Shown piece after piece: positions 22,919 to 34,404 of a DNA stretch of 64,000 nt (positions within the stretch are counted from its first letter, which is position 1; each line of letters begins with the position of its first letter). The notes beneath the pieces were generated by a model. That model was not told the origin of the DNA. It saw only the letters and a program-made list of their open reading frames with translations, and did not search any database. The stretch is taken from contig NC_088655.1 in the NCBI RefSeq assembly GCF_964019385.1, positions 21,133,795 to 21,197,794 of the forward strand, given 5' to 3'. The DNA is from Sycon ciliatum. Lineage: Eukaryota > Porifera > Calcarea > Leucosolenida > Sycettidae. The translations under genes were made by a program, and so were the position numbers.

Positions 22919-23466
22919 CTGGATGCACACGCAAGAAACAACAGTACAGGAAGAAGTTCTCAATGAGTTAGATTGTGGATCACAGTCACAGTTGTAGATC
23001 AAAGGAAAACAATTCAGCTGGGAAAATCAATTTTTTTCACGCACTGCTGACTCGCAGCACGCAGCGCAGAAAATTCGAAATGTTTGATTGTTCGCCGCTC
23101 ACTGAACCTTCACCGGAGAGACTTCAGACCTGTTCGAGGTGATAGCTGAGATTTTTCTCTACCATTTAGACCCTTCGATTGTTGAATTTGGTCACGATTT
23201 GGCCGAGAACCGAAAGTTAGACTGCGCACCCATGCATACAAAATGCCCATGGTTCGAAATCGAACCATGGACTCCAAAGGGTTAAAGCCAATAGACACAA
23301 CACCCTGGGGCAAAGATCTGCCCACATTGCAGTGTTGAGGAGGCAGTAGATTGAAAATTGCTCCTTCATGCAAGGATTCCAATTTGGTGAGGGTCTGTGG
23401 AACACATGAGTTGTTTTTTCTCGATAGTACATTGTAAGCACAGACCATAATCATCATGGTTCATGA

Positions 23467-23883
23467 GGCGAGACCAAAATAAAATCGAGATTCCCGGGCA
23501 GGACCCATGTGAAATAATTAATTGGTGCGGGCGGGCGAATTTTTATTTATTATTATTTTCCTATGACTGTGTGTATGCGCATATGTGCATGCCATGCCGA
23601 GCTTTTTTTTACAGTATTTTCCAGTAATTTTTATTTTTTTATTCAAATTTCACAAAAAACAGGCACGCGGTTTACCCGTTCAATTTTTCTGTATTTCGCC
23701 CAACGATGGTTCTGATCTGTACATCAGGAAGTCGTACAAGCTCGGGTTTGTGTGACTCTAGGTCACAGATCTACTCACACGATTAGTAATGTACATGTAT
23801 TATGAACTGTTCAAAAAAAACAAAAAAACAAAATAATTGGCCTTGCGGGAGGGCCCGGGAATCACTAATTTTTTGGTCTCGCC
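23467..23883. mobile_element. TGA-flanked MITE, copy 2
   Basis: Counterpart of the MITE at 20926-21345 in the second tandem copy, with the same TIRs and TGA flanks. It was duplicated with the host segment, not independently inserted. Confidence 0.8.
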
Positions 23884-23924
23884 TGACACCCATACTGTCC
23901 TTGACCGCATTCTTGATGTTACAG

Positions 23925-23969
23925 CCAGGGAGTAGTACATCAATACCATGGTATTGTACTACTCCCTGG
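23925..23969. repeat. GGGAGTAGTA palindrome, copy 3
   Basis: 45-bp near-perfect palindrome: CCAGGGAGTAGTACA, a centre AATACCATGGTATT, and TGTACTACTCCCTGG. It lies inside an ankyrin exon, which shows that this palindrome type can insert. Confidence 0.85.
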
Positions 23970-23975
23970 TTACTA

Positions 23976-24295
23976 AGGGCGCGTTCAGACTACCGATAAA
24001 AAGTGACCGATTGGGAAAGTCGCCGAGGTGATTTGATCACGTGACGTTACTGGCACGTTACCGGTGGGAAAGTTTTACTGCCGCGGCTGCTGCGGCAGTA
24101 AACTTTTACCGGCAGTAAAAAAGTGCTCAAGCTGCATGCGCGCTGCGAAAAAAAGGGAAAATCCCTTGTCAGTGCCGCGGTTAGAGCTGAAAACTTCACG
24201 GTAACGTTAGTTTGTTATCGGTAGTGTGAATGTCCTTCACGGTTTATCGGCATTCACGGTTTGACGGGGTTCACGGTATAGTCTGAACGCGCCCT
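23976..24295. mobile_element. 320-bp MITE with AGGGCGCG ends
   Basis: 17-bp terminal inverted repeats AGGGCGCGTTCAGACTA. No clear target duplication directly at the ends. The right flank, CCAGGGAGTA, repeats the arm of the adjacent palindrome, so it may have inserted into a palindrome copy. No coding capacity. Confidence 0.8.
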
Positions 24296-24564
24296 CCAGG
24301 GAGTATTACAGCCCGCCCCTGCAGCGAGCAGCGCTGGCACACATCGATTTTTTCTGCCCAGGCCGCATGGTGCAACGGAGTGTTGCCATGCTGGAAGCAG
24401 TTAATTTTACAGAGTAAAGCAGACTGTTTGGAGAGCGAGTGACGCCGCTCGGTCATGGCCGTCAGCTTCGGCTGGCCCATGGGTAATGTCTTCTTCGCCA
24501 GGAAACAGGCAAGCTTGTGGAAGTATTTTGAGTAGTGGAGCAAAAGGCGAGGGCTTGTTTCGCA

Positions 24565-25070
24565 TTGGTACGTTCAACGTCCGTGGACTTACTTCAAATT
24601 TCAAAAAAAATCCTTATTTCAGACCTCAATAAATACAGAGTTGGACTCTGCTGTCTTCAGGAGACTAAATCTCCGAAGGCTACGATGGAAATATTGACAA
24701 CTACCGTCTACTGTGTCTCTCGTCGTCGTGTCGACATTATGGACTCGGATTCGTGGTGGAAAAGCAGTTACTGCACCGAATATATAGATATTGGCAGGTG
24801 TCGGACCGTATCGCCGTGCTACAGTTATGGCTCTCCGGGAGAACGCTGTGCTCATTTGTAAATGTCTACGCCCCGACGTCAACACGCGTTGCAGCAGACC
24901 ATTCATGCCTAGACGAGTTCTACAACAGCTTGCTGCAAACAATTCAAAAACTAAGGTCTTCATCGCTGCTGTTCCTGATGGGAGACTTCAACGCAAAACT
25001 TGGGAAACAACCACCCAGTGACTGCCACTCCGTATCCTATGCTGGTTCACACTCAAGGGGCCATCGCAAC
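24565..25070 (+). pseudogene. LINE endonuclease, N-terminal part
   Basis: Frames read FRIGTFNVRGL (first active-site asparagine), then after a shift at an A run DLNKYRVGLCCLQETK (Q-E-T catalytic glutamate), then VNVYAPT and LLFLMGDFNAKLG (D-x-N motif). The frame ends at GHRN, where the gypsy element is inserted. At least two frameshifts. Confidence 0.8.
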
Positions 25071-25356
25071 TGTCGTATCCATACGATTGGCACGTGCCTT
25101 TTAGGCCTCTACGGGACAAGTATGCTTTATTTAGTTGTTTTATTATTTATCTATCTCCCGTAAACGGGTTCATAATCGTCTTTATTTTATATCTTCACAC
25201 GAGGCCTCCCTTATTTTGTCTACGCTGTTATTTCCCCACATGGCTCCCGCTCTTCGTACACATATTTATTACGGTGATACGCTATTGCATGCGGGACCAG
25301 CAATCTCGTGGCCATGGACTTCCATGGGCGCAACTAGATACTATTGCGTTGACTTT

Positions 25357-25394
<38 letters not shown>

Positions 25395-25455
25395 ACTTCG
25401 TCTTTACGGCAAGTCACGACTTTCTTCTCTCTCGTTTGATAAGTATCGTTTGATC
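25071..25455 (+). repeat. 5' LTR, truncated (385 bp)
   Basis: Matches 29136-29519 almost exactly, including a (CT)n tract, then diverges from the 3' LTR after GTATCGTTTGAT. About 320 bp of LTR are missing. Confidence 0.85.
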
Positions 25456-26160
25456 ATGGCATCAATGGAGAATTTGACCTGTATGACGAAGCTGGCATAG
25501 TGGCAGCAGTTTTCCTGCTGCCCTTGTGGCTTGTGTTTTTTTCGTGGTTTTGTGTTTGTGACCTTGTGGTTCAGCAAGTGCTGTGAAAAAGAGCTGCTGT
25601 TGCCTGCCGCGCTGTCTCAGCAGCTGCTCATGCTCGTGCAGCTATTGTAGCTGAAGCCATTGCTGTAGGGTTTCTACCGCCCCATCGGTGGGAGTGGAAT
25701 CGATGCCCCTACAGTGCGATCCTCGCTGGTCCCCTGACCTTGCCGGTAAGGAAGAATTGGAAAAATACGCCAGTTTGTATTTGTTGCAAATTGACGCATT
25801 TGCAGCGCTTGTTAGCTCTGTGCATGTGGCTGATTGCAGACTGATTATTGCTGAGTCCTAGGCCTTGCGAGTTCCCAGAAGAAACCTATGAATTAGCCTC
25901 TGGGATGTAGCTGATGCTATTACCGCTCTTTAGAGATCGGATAGCTCTAGTCTAGTGCCCTTTTCTGTGGGTTCTCAGTCTGTGGGAGTACTTTCTCTGA
26001 GAGTTGTCATTATTAACAAAAGAAGGGGGGTCGTTTGCATCTGCTTCTGTAGATTTTCCCGGGAAGTGGAACCCTGGGGTTGAAGTCAGTATCTGCAAAA
26101 CTTAGACTACTACAGAAAACAATAGCCTGATCTAGGTGTTCTGTCTTCTTTGAACATGCG
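25456..26160 (+). other. Residual gag/leader region of the gypsy element
   Basis: No long open frame and no recognisable capsid or zinc knuckle. Presumed remnant between the deleted leader and the protease. Confidence 0.4.
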
Positions 26161-26175
26161 AGTGAGTGTGCGGAC

Positions 26176-26358
26176 ATGTTGGTGCCTGGAGCGGTGAATG
26201 GATGTCCAGTGGACGCTGTAATTGATACAGGATCCGCCGCTACATTGTTGTCAGAGGATTTTGCCGACCGCCTACCTAAGGAGCTGGAAAAGGAAACCTC
26301 TGACCAAGGCCCGAAGTTAATTGGCGCCAACGGGCAACCACTAGAAGCTGTGGCGTAA
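26176..26358 (+). pseudogene. Gypsy aspartic protease fragment
   Basis: Contains the catalytic motif VIDTGSAATLLS followed by a GANGQPLEA flap-like segment. Ends at a stop; its C-terminal part (PRDCIVGRDVLSHI) continues in the next frame at 26411, so a frameshift separates protease from pol. Confidence 0.85.
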
Positions 26359-26410
26359 GCAATTGTTCAGTTGGAACTCGGAGATGCAACCTGTTGGCAC
26401 CGGGTAAGAA

Positions 26411-28948
26411 TTGTTAAGGGTTAAGGGGTTGCCGCGTGATTGTATTGTTGGCCGGGACGTATTATCCCACATTCCTTGCACAATTTCTTCGGGACAAGGG
26501 CGAATGTTCTTCTCTACCTCCCCCGCCTCAATCAGTACTGTGGGTTCGGATTATGGAGTGTTGCAACTGAAATCTAAAGTGACACAGTTGGTCTTTGACC
26601 GCCTCTTGAAGGCAGATCTGCGGTTGAAGCCCAGTAAGTGTTTCTTGTTCCGCACAAGTGTTGAGTTCCTGGGCCACATTGTTACCCGGGAGGGGGTTAG
26701 GACCGACCCGGGTAAGATCGAGAAAGTCGGAAACTGGCCTACCCCTGAAGCAGTTGGAGAAGTGTGTGGTTTCTTGGGATTCTGTGGGTATTATAGGCGG
26801 TTTGCCCAAGATTTTGCCACCATTGCCCGCCCCTTGTACAGCCTGACGACAACTGGCCAAGTGTTTTTGTGGACTCCTGACTGTGAATCCGCTTTCCTGA
26901 ATCTGAAGACAGTGTTGACAACCGCCCCAGTACTAGCTTACCCCAGGTTTGGACAAGATGCATCACCATTTCTGGTAGACGTAGATGCTAGTGGACTAGG
27001 GTTAGGAGCAGTGCTGTCTCAGCTTCAGGAAGGTCTGGAACGGCCGATAGCGTATGCTAGTCGACTTCTGGCCGATACAGAAACACGGTACGCATCCACG
27101 AAAAAGGAATTGTTGGGTTTGGTATGGGCTGTGCGACATTTTCGTTGCTACCTGCTTGGTAAACAATTTGTGATTCGTACTGATCATCGTTCTCTAGAAC
27201 ACTTGGCTAATTTCAAAAATCCACCGGCGATTGTGGCTCGCTGGCTGGAATTTTTGTCTGAATTTGAGTTCACCATATTGTACAGGGCAGGTCGATCGCA
27301 CGCTAACGCTGATGCATTGTCACGCCGCCCTGACGCTTCGACGACGCTGTTCGTAGGGGCCGTGAACAACGACGTTGGCAACATCCCCACACCCCTCATC
27401 CGCCGTTTCAACTGGCCGTGGTCAAGATGGGAAATGGAACAGGAGAAGGACCGAGATCTCGCCCAAGCAGTGTCCTGGCTAGGTATGGACTCTCCGCCTT
27501 GCCCACAGGACATGATGGGTAGCAGTCCTGAGGTACGTATTTTGTGGAAAAATCATGAAATGCTGGTTCATCATGAGGGGGTGTTGTGCCGTCGTTGGGA
27601 GGACCCTTGCCCCGGTAAGCCGTCTATCTTGCAAGTTGTTGTTCCCCGGCATTTACGTTCATTGGTTTTGCAAGAGTATCATGACCAGGGGGGACATACG
27701 GGTTCTACACGCCTGCAGAAAAAACTGACGCAACAATTTCACTGGGTAGGCATGAAGAAAGATGTCTTGGATTGGGTTGCAAGTTGTTCTTCCTGTAGCC
27801 AGTTGAAGCGTCCCGTTGGCAGAGGGTCTGGCGCTCCAATGCAGTCTTCCTGGACGGGGTATCCTTTTGAGCGAGTAGCAATGGATTTGATCCCCAATTT
27901 GCCGGAGACAGCGGAAGGGAACCGCCATATTTTGGTTGTAGTTGACTATTTCACTAAATGGGTGGAAGCTTTTCCGCTTTCGAGAATGGATGCTTCCACT
28001 ATTGCTTTGGTGTTTGTTAATGAGTTTGTGTCACGTTTTGGTGCTCCTGATCGGTTGCATACCGATCAGGGCAAAAACTTTGATGGTTCTCTGTTTCGCA
28101 GTGTTTGCTTTCTGCTTGGCATAGATAAGACCAGGACAACTGCGTACCATCCACAGAGTGACGGTCTGGTTGAGAGATTCAACCAGACGCTTGAGCGTGG
28201 CCTGGCGCACTATGTCTGCCGGAATCATCGAGATTGGGACATCAAGTTGCCAGCCTTCTTGATGGGATACCGCTCGACGCCGCAGACTAGTATCGGCTAC
28301 AGTCCAAGCTATCTGCTCTTTGGTCGGGAGCTATGCCTACCTCAAGACTTGGCATTTGGATTACCGCCAGGAGCAGCATCCGCAGTAGCGTCCCAGCCGG
28401 AATTCGTGAGTGCTCTCCGCCGACGCCTGGAGGACGCTCATGCGCAGGTTCGGGAGCACTTGGGCAACGTGCACCGCTATCAAGCGCATATCCGTGATCG
28501 TAACGCTAAGGCCGTGACGTTTGCAGCTGGTGATGCAGTGTGGCTTCTGGTGCCGGCCATTCCGACGGGTACAACCGCCAAGTTTTCTAGACTGTGGCAC
28601 GGACCGTACCTAGTCGAGGAGAAGCTCTCCGCCGTCACCTACCGCATCAAGCTGTCTGAGCCCACGGCACGTCGGCTGATAGTGCACGTCAACCGGCTGA
28701 AAAGTTGTCATCATCGACCGAGTCGGCTGCAGGAGGTTCACGAACAAGATGAGTCGGACCCACCGCAGCCCATGGCATCCACCCTGACTCCGTCCTACCA
28801 GCCTGATGCCACTGATGCCGCCGCCCGAGACGAGGAGGACACCGCTCGGGTATTCGACAGTGCTCCGCCAGTTGGCGTGATGGAAAGGCGAACCCCGCGT
28901 TCCCGCCATCCACCTCAGCTGTTTGGGAGTCCCGTCTGGCACGAGTAA
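26411..28948 (+). pseudogene. Gypsy pol: RT thumb, RNase H and integrase
   Basis: 845 codons. Residues ~1-35 are the end of the protease. From ~50 the frame enters reverse transcriptase only at the thumb/connection (LRLKPSKCFLF, VEFLGHIVTREG). The palm with the Y-x-D-D motif is absent. RNase H follows (VDVDASGLGLGAVLSQ at ~185; TDHRSLEHL). Integrase has an HHCC zinc finger (YHDQGGH ... CSSC, ~425-460) and a DDE core: Asp near 490 in VAMDLIP, Asp near 551 in HTDQGKNF, Glu near 587 in GLVERFNQ. A GPY/F-like module (FSRLWHGPYLVEE) lies near 715-730. It lacks polymerase activity but the integrase looks intact. Confidence 0.9.
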
Positions 28949-29135
28949 GGATTTCAGTGGTATTGACTGGATTGGTGGTGGCCAATATTACAGCTAGTCT
29001 TTGAACAGTTTTTGATCGGAACTCAAATTGTGACCTGCACTCGTTTAGTTAAATTGTTAGCCATAATCTTAGTTTAATTTATTACGTTACTTATAACACG
29101 AGGACGTGTTCTTTTCCGTGTAAGCGGGGGGGATA

Positions 29136-29421
29136 TGTCGTATCCATACGATTGGCACGTGCCTTTTAGGCCTCTACGGGACAAGTATGCTTTATTTAGT
29201 TGTTTTATTATTTATCTATCTCCCGTAAACGGGTTCATAATCGTCTTTATTTTATATCTTCACACGAGGCCTCCCTTATTTTGTCTACGCTGTTATTTCC
29301 CCACATGGCTCCCGCTCTTCGTACACATATTTATTACGGTGATACGCTATTGCATGCGGGACCAGCAATCTCGTGGCCATGGACTTCCATGGGCGCAACT
29401 AGATACTATTGCGTTGACTTT

Positions 29422-29457
<36 letters not shown>

Positions 29458-29843
29458 ACTTCGTCTTTACGGCAAGTCACGACTTTCTTCTCTCTCGTTT
29501 GGTAAGTATCGTTTGATATTATGTCTGACCGCAAGATGTGAGTCTCGATGTGAAAGTATAGGCGTGCGTGCGTGTGTGTGTGTGTGTGTATATGTGTGTA
29601 AGTATGTGAATGCGGGTGCTGTACATGTGAGGGCATGGCGCGGCGAGTGAGTGTGTGTCTAGGTGTGGTGTGACCCGAACATGTCTAAATATGTCTGATG
29701 TGCGAGTGTATGTGGTGTCGGTATGTCTAATAATGTAATTGTAGTTACGGCCACCACTGCACGGCCTGTAATGGGATAGTTGTAGATTAGTCATGTTGGT
29801 GCCGCGGCTCCGGGGCCTAACTCCGGGCCGCCGGACCACGACA
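29136..29843 (+). repeat. 3' LTR, complete (708 bp)
   Basis: Begins TGTCG and ends CGACA, the expected TG...CA ends with 5-bp inversion. Contains a (TC)n tract at ~29424-29455 and GT repeats near 29573. Its end is fixed by the CAAC duplication and resumption of the LINE reading frame. Confidence 0.85.
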
Positions 29844-29847
29844 CAAC

Positions 29848-30927
29848 TACTGCGGCCAGACTTTGGCTGATTTCGCGTCCAGCAATTACCTATTTGCCTG
29901 TAACACGGCGTTTCAGCACCGTGCAGAACATATCACCACATGGACAGGCTGGCGCCACAACCCTAGTGGAGGTCCACCTTTACCCATTTACAACCAAATA
30001 GATTATATCCTTTGCCGTCACAGTGAAAGGTTTGTGGTGACGGATGCCAGATCATACGCCGGGACAAGCTTAGAAAGCGATCACCGTCTTGTGCTGGCAA
30101 ACCTCAACCTGACTAAGTTGTACAAGAAGCTCAAGAGGCCGCCAGTAGCCATATCCAGCAACGCAAAATTCAATATATCGGAATTTAGAGACCCGACCAA
30201 GAAAGCAAAGTACAGAGAGGCTATCAACGACCATCTACAGGACTTCGGCAGAGAGCAGGAAGGTGTCAATGCGGAGCAACATCTGCAGTATATTGTGAAC
30301 GCTATGAGTGAGGCAGCAAACACATCGGTGGGCCGCGTCCCTAAAACAAACAAGACGCATAGAAATGGCTTCAGCGGGGAAATTGAAAAGCTAGCAGCAG
30401 AGAAACGCAAACTGCGTCTCGACATTACGGTGTGCAGAGATGGAACGAAGGTAAAAGAAATGAAGACGCGACGCAACAGGCTGGCACACCAAATTCGCCG
30501 GGAATGCCTCAAGTTAGCATCGACTCGACTGGACGACCGTGTAGCTGAAATAGACCAAATGAAAGACGACGCGAAAATGTTCAAAGCAACACGACTACTG
30601 CGCCGACAGCAGCAATCACCAGTTGTGGTTGAAGACTCTGATGGCAAACTCATTGCACAACCTAGTGAATCAGTCGAAGCATTAAGGCAACACTTCCGTG
30701 CTATATTCTGTGATCCTGCTCTGGAGTCATCTAGGCTCTTACGGACAGAGGAAGACCTTAAAAACCCTATAAAGCAGCCAGAGGTACATGCCGCAGCTAA
30801 GCGCTTGAATAATGGCCGAGCTTCGGGACCAGATGGGATACCTGCTGAACTTATCGAACACCAGCACTGTTCTCGAACATTGCCACTACATTCAACAATT
30901 ATGCCAAAGACAAATCACTCAAGCTAG
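29848..30927 (+). pseudogene. LINE endonuclease C-terminus and linker
   Basis: Resumes the endonuclease in frame (LADFASSNYLFACNT), then IDYILCRHSER and SLESDHRLVLANL (the conserved S-D-H catalytic histidine). A lysine/arginine-rich linker follows, then the start of reverse transcriptase at GRASGPDGIPAELI. The frame is lost near 30870. Confidence 0.85.
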
Positions 30928-32261
30928 GCGATGGGCTACTGATCCCGATACCAAAGCCGGGAAAGAAAAGAGGTCCTCCTGGAATTGTAAGGCCAGTTAC
31001 CCTGTTGAACACCCTACGTAAACTTCCTTCATTGGTCATCCTGACGCGGATCAAGCCAGCTATCAATGGGTACTTGTCACTGAACCAGAGCGGGTTCCGG
31101 TCAGGGAGAAGTACTGGAGACGTGGTATATAGCTATCGGTGGTTATCAGCAAGATGCCAGCGTGTTGCGTCGGAGATCTCAATCTTAGGCATTGATATGT
31201 CAAAGGCATTTGACACTATATCAAGGGTCAGGCTGATCGATATACTGTCAACAGTCATTGATCATGATGAGCTGCACATCATCCAGTGCCTTCTGACAGA
31301 CACCACAATAAAAGCAAAGCTGAATAACATTCTCAGCCAACCATTAGTCACACATAATGGAACCCCACAAGGTGATTCTCTATCGCCAGTCCTGTTTACT
31401 GTCTACCTCGAGGCTGCATTGAGGTTGATTCGAGAGCGACTCTCACCGCGACCAGCATTGGATACTCAGCTTCAATTGCCCAATGAAACAGCGTATGCGG
31501 ATGACGTAGACTTCATCAGCACCAGCCTACAATATTTGCATGACAATCAACCCATACTATCATCCTCGTTAGCGGAATACAATTTAAAAATGAATGAAGC
31601 CAAAACCGAATATACTACAATTAAAAGAGAAAAGGACAGAGTAGACGAGCGATGGCGGAACACGGTCAAACTAGGATCGATGCTTGGAGTGGAGGAAGAT
31701 ATCAGTCGGAGAAAACGTCTAGCAACATGCGCCTTACATCAGCTGTGGGTGATATGGCTAAGAGGTAACCATGCCCGTGAACCCCTTCGGATTAGGTTAT
31801 ACGGCAGCTTTATTCTCCTAATACTTCTTTATAACTGCGGCACATGGAGCCTGACAGAGACTCAAGAAAAGAAACTTGACTCGTTCCACCGCCAGCAGTT
31901 ACGAGCAGTCATAGGGGTCAAATATCCCCGTACAATACGCAATGCAGCACTGTACAAGCGCACTGGCTCCAAGCCACTCAGCAGAATCATCCAGTCTGCT
32001 AGGTGGAGAATGTTTGGCCACATGCTTCGACTAGACACCTCATCCCCGGTCCAGCAGGCTATGTCAGCATACTTTCAGCCAGGAAGCTCAGGGTTCCGAG
32101 GCCGCCCGAGAACAACACTCCCGCGATCCATCAACAACGATCTGAAAAATTCCAGATCCACAAACTCCCTCACATCACACGAGGATCTAGTTGCACTGAG
32201 GCAGCTCGCCCAGGATCGTCGAAAGTGGAAGGAACTAATGTGTGCTGTGTGTAATGGCTGA
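30928..32261 (+). pseudogene. LINE reverse transcriptase and C-terminal domain
   Basis: After a short frameshifted stretch (LIPIPKPGKKR-like, ~30935-30970) the 418-codon frame from 31005 reads LNQSGFRSGRSTGD, GIDMSKAFDTI, GTPQGDSLSPVLF and AYADDVDFI, the canonical reverse transcriptase motifs with the catalytic aspartates. The C-terminal part includes SARWRMFGHMLRLD. Clade not assigned with confidence. Confidence 0.9.
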
Positions 32262-32265
32262 AGTT

Positions 32266-32395
32266 ATACAATTACACTAGATACCCTTAACAATAATAAC
32301 GGATACAATTACACTAGATACCCTTAACAATAATAACGGATACAATTACACTAGATACCCTTAACAATAATAACGGATACAATTACACTAGATAC
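32266..32395. repeat. 37-bp tandem repeat in LINE 3' region
   Basis: About three and a half copies of a 37-bp unit starting TACAATTACACTAGATACCC, followed by degenerate AGATACTCT motifs. Within the LINE's 3' untranslated region. Confidence 0.9.
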
Positions 32396-32867
32396 TCTAG
32401 ATACTAAATACTCGGTACTCTAGATACTAGATACTCTAACAATTTTATCAAACATTATGATAATTACCACATCAAATGCTGCGGAGACCTATCCAGAATC
32501 GGCAATATGCTGGCCCTGGCCTGGAGATCTGCAACTATAATCAGCTTCTACTTTGCAACACTAACGGATTAGTCCCCTTTGTCGATTGATGGATCAATCG
32601 GTAGATTCGGCTCTGTTTTTCTTTCCTTTCTTTCTTGTTTTGAATTGTACGTTGAACTCATTGGATTTCTTTGTATTCTGTATCTCGTTATCGTTATATT
32701 TCCCTCTAGCCCTCTCGCTTAGGATGAGCTTTCTTTTTTATGGCAGCTTAAGCGAAGGCTATATACCTGCTTTATGCAGGTTGATGCCAACGCGAACAAG
32801 TAAAATAATAAGAGTAAAGCAGAACAGGATCAGCATGGTTCATGGCACTCTAAATCCGGTTCTGTAC

Positions 32868-32963
32868 CGTATTCTTGATGGTACAGTCCGCTACTGCAGC
32901 GAGCAGTGCTTGAAACACCTCGATTCCACGCCAGACGGCTTTGTGCAACGGAGTGTTGCCATC
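32868..32963 (-). CDS. Ankyrin exon 9, intact (96 nt)
   Basis: 32-residue subtype like exon 6 (DGNTPLHKAVWRGIEVFQ, then LLAAVADCTIKNT; the usual GAD is VAD). Donor GTACAG is weaker than the usual GTAAAG. The acceptor ends TTCCAG. Confidence 0.7.
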
Positions 32964-32999
32964 CTGGAAGCACATGCAAGAAACAACAGTACAGGAAAA

Positions 33000-34205
33000 A
33001 ACTCTTGATAAGTCTGAGTGTAGATCACAGTCACAATTGTAAATCAAAGCAAAACAATGCAGAGTGGAATTCAACAGTTTGTTCATATGGTACTACTTGT
33101 CTGGTACTGCCGTGGACAAGGAAATCCGGTCGCACGTCTAGCGGCCCCTGGGCGCTGCCCATGCAGTCTTGATTCGGTATGCGTAGTCTACGGTACACAC
33201 ATGCAGTGCGCTGGTCATATTGGATCAACATGTGCACTGCATGCAACGTTCTGTACACTGAGGGCGCCGGTCCCGGTCATTCTCCTGGATTTCCATGTCC
33301 AAGACAAGACAGTATTTTCATTGCATGATTGCCATTAGTGTACAGACATACATGTATGTCATTTTGTCTTATCAGTGTGTCGCTTTACAAATTCGTTCAA
33401 TGCCCAGGATATGGAACGAATGCGATCAGACACACACATATGCAAGTGCGGAGTTGTAATTGGAACTGGTCCAGGGTGTCAGTTTTGCACTTTGGTACCG
33501 ATTTTCAGTGATCACAACTGTACTTGGTGACAGCCTTAATCTGATCCCTCCAGGATGATTCAGGAGAAATTTTGGGATTTGTGTTTTGCCATTTTCAAAA
33601 ACCAAACTGTAACTCTTCATCCCGGGTCTGTAATTTTTATCGCTTTCGTAATCCAGGTTCAGTGAAACCCCGCCAAATTCACGTGGCCGCGGATTCATAG
33701 TATATTCCTGGTACGGTACTACTTATGATCTTCAGAAAGGTTGATGTGGGCCAAAGGAAGCGGATTTCCCTACACAGTCTCGGAATTTAAGGGCACTCAC
33801 AATGTCTGGGACGTGTAGACATAGATTGGCGCAAGAAACGACGGGAGTAACACCTGTTCCTGTGAGTTCTTGTACTTTGACATGCTAGCAGCTCATACGT
33901 GTAATGGATGGAACATAAATATTGTTCCATCTGCACCTGCTCAGGTGAAGGTTTCTGGCGTGATGGCGTCTCTGATGAAAAAACCAATCTTGTATGCAAT
34001 GGCAATGTCGCCTGTTTTAAGGGAAATAGATACAACACCCTGGGGCAAAGATCTGTCCACATCACAGTGGTGAGGAGCTGCATTAGATGACAAATTGTCC
34101 CGTCATGACAGGGTTCCAATTGGGTAAAGGTCAGGGGAATGCATGATTTATTCTTTCTAAATTATACAGTGTAAGTACAGAACATGATCATCTTAGTTCA
34201 TGACA
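33000..34205. repeat. Ankyrin-array intron sequence
   Basis: Shares intron blocks with the other units: the GTCTGGTACTGCCGTGGACA region and the CTCAGGTGAA block. It has an empty site for the TA-flanked MITE near 33346 and an AATGTCTGGGAC variant of the GACGCC/GTGAGT block near 33793. Confidence 0.7.
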
Positions 34206-34317
34206 CTTTATCAGACCTTCGTGTAAGAAAAATCCAGGAGAGTGAACAATCACTCTCGCTATCCTCTCAAGGAGAGTGGTGGGAGAGCAGTCACCACCAC
34301 CCTCCCCCCCCCCGCAA

Positions 34318-34404
34318 AAAAGTCGCTCGCCTTATAGGAGGTCCCCCAGATAGGCGTTAGCCTTTGGGCAATCCTGAAATAAGGATTATTATTATTGTTA
34401 TTAT
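34318..34404 (+). mobile_element. Retroelement 3' tail with (ATT)n
   Basis: Ends AATCCTGAAATAAGGATT followed by (ATT)n, a form typical of LINE or SINE 3' ends. No more of the element is visible to the left. Confidence 0.5.

Larger units (their letters stand above)
19160..24240. repeat. 2.54-kb tandem duplication, two copies
   Basis: Sequence from ~19160 to ~21690 recurs at a constant offset of 2541 bp (for example 20279 to 22820 and 20569 to 23110) with few substitutions. Each copy carries ankyrin exons, the TGA-flanked MITE and the same intron blocks. A third, partial copy lies at ~49330-50400. The high identity points to recent unequal exchange. Confidence 0.9.
23906..24390 (-). pseudogene. 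Ankyrin exon 8, split by insertions and frameshifted
   Basis: The exon's 3' part with donor lies at 23906-23926, the rest at ~24305-24390 (HGNTPLHHAAWAEKIDVCQ). Between them are a palindrome and a 320-bp MITE. TTACAGCC is present on both sides of the insert. It also shares the one-base deletion of exon 1. Confidence 0.75.
25071..29843 (+). mobile_element. Ty3/gypsy-type LTR retrotransposon, internally deleted
   Basis: Inserted in the LINE endonuclease with a 4-bp duplication CAAC (25067-25070, 29844-29847). The ends are TGTCG...CGACA. A purine tract (GCGGGGGGGATA) precedes the 3' LTR. The 5' LTR keeps only its first 385 bp. The rest of that LTR, the primer-binding site and most of gag are missing, as is the palm domain of reverse transcriptase. 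The remaining pol frame is open for 845 codons, so the deletions may be recent or the copy was a deleted passenger moved in trans. Confidence 0.85.
24424..32810 (+). mobile_element. LINE with 13-bp target duplication, hosting a gypsy element
   Basis: Flanked by AGAGTAAAGCAGA at 24411-24423 and 32811-32823. The single-copy form of the flanking sequence is seen in other array units (for example near 18838 and 21493). Without the 4.8-kb gypsy insertion it is ~3.6 kb. It encodes an apurinic-type endonuclease and a reverse transcriptase, with a 3' region that carries a 37-bp tandem repeat and ends GTAAAATAATA. Several frameshifts make it inactive. The clade is uncertain. Confidence 0.85.
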
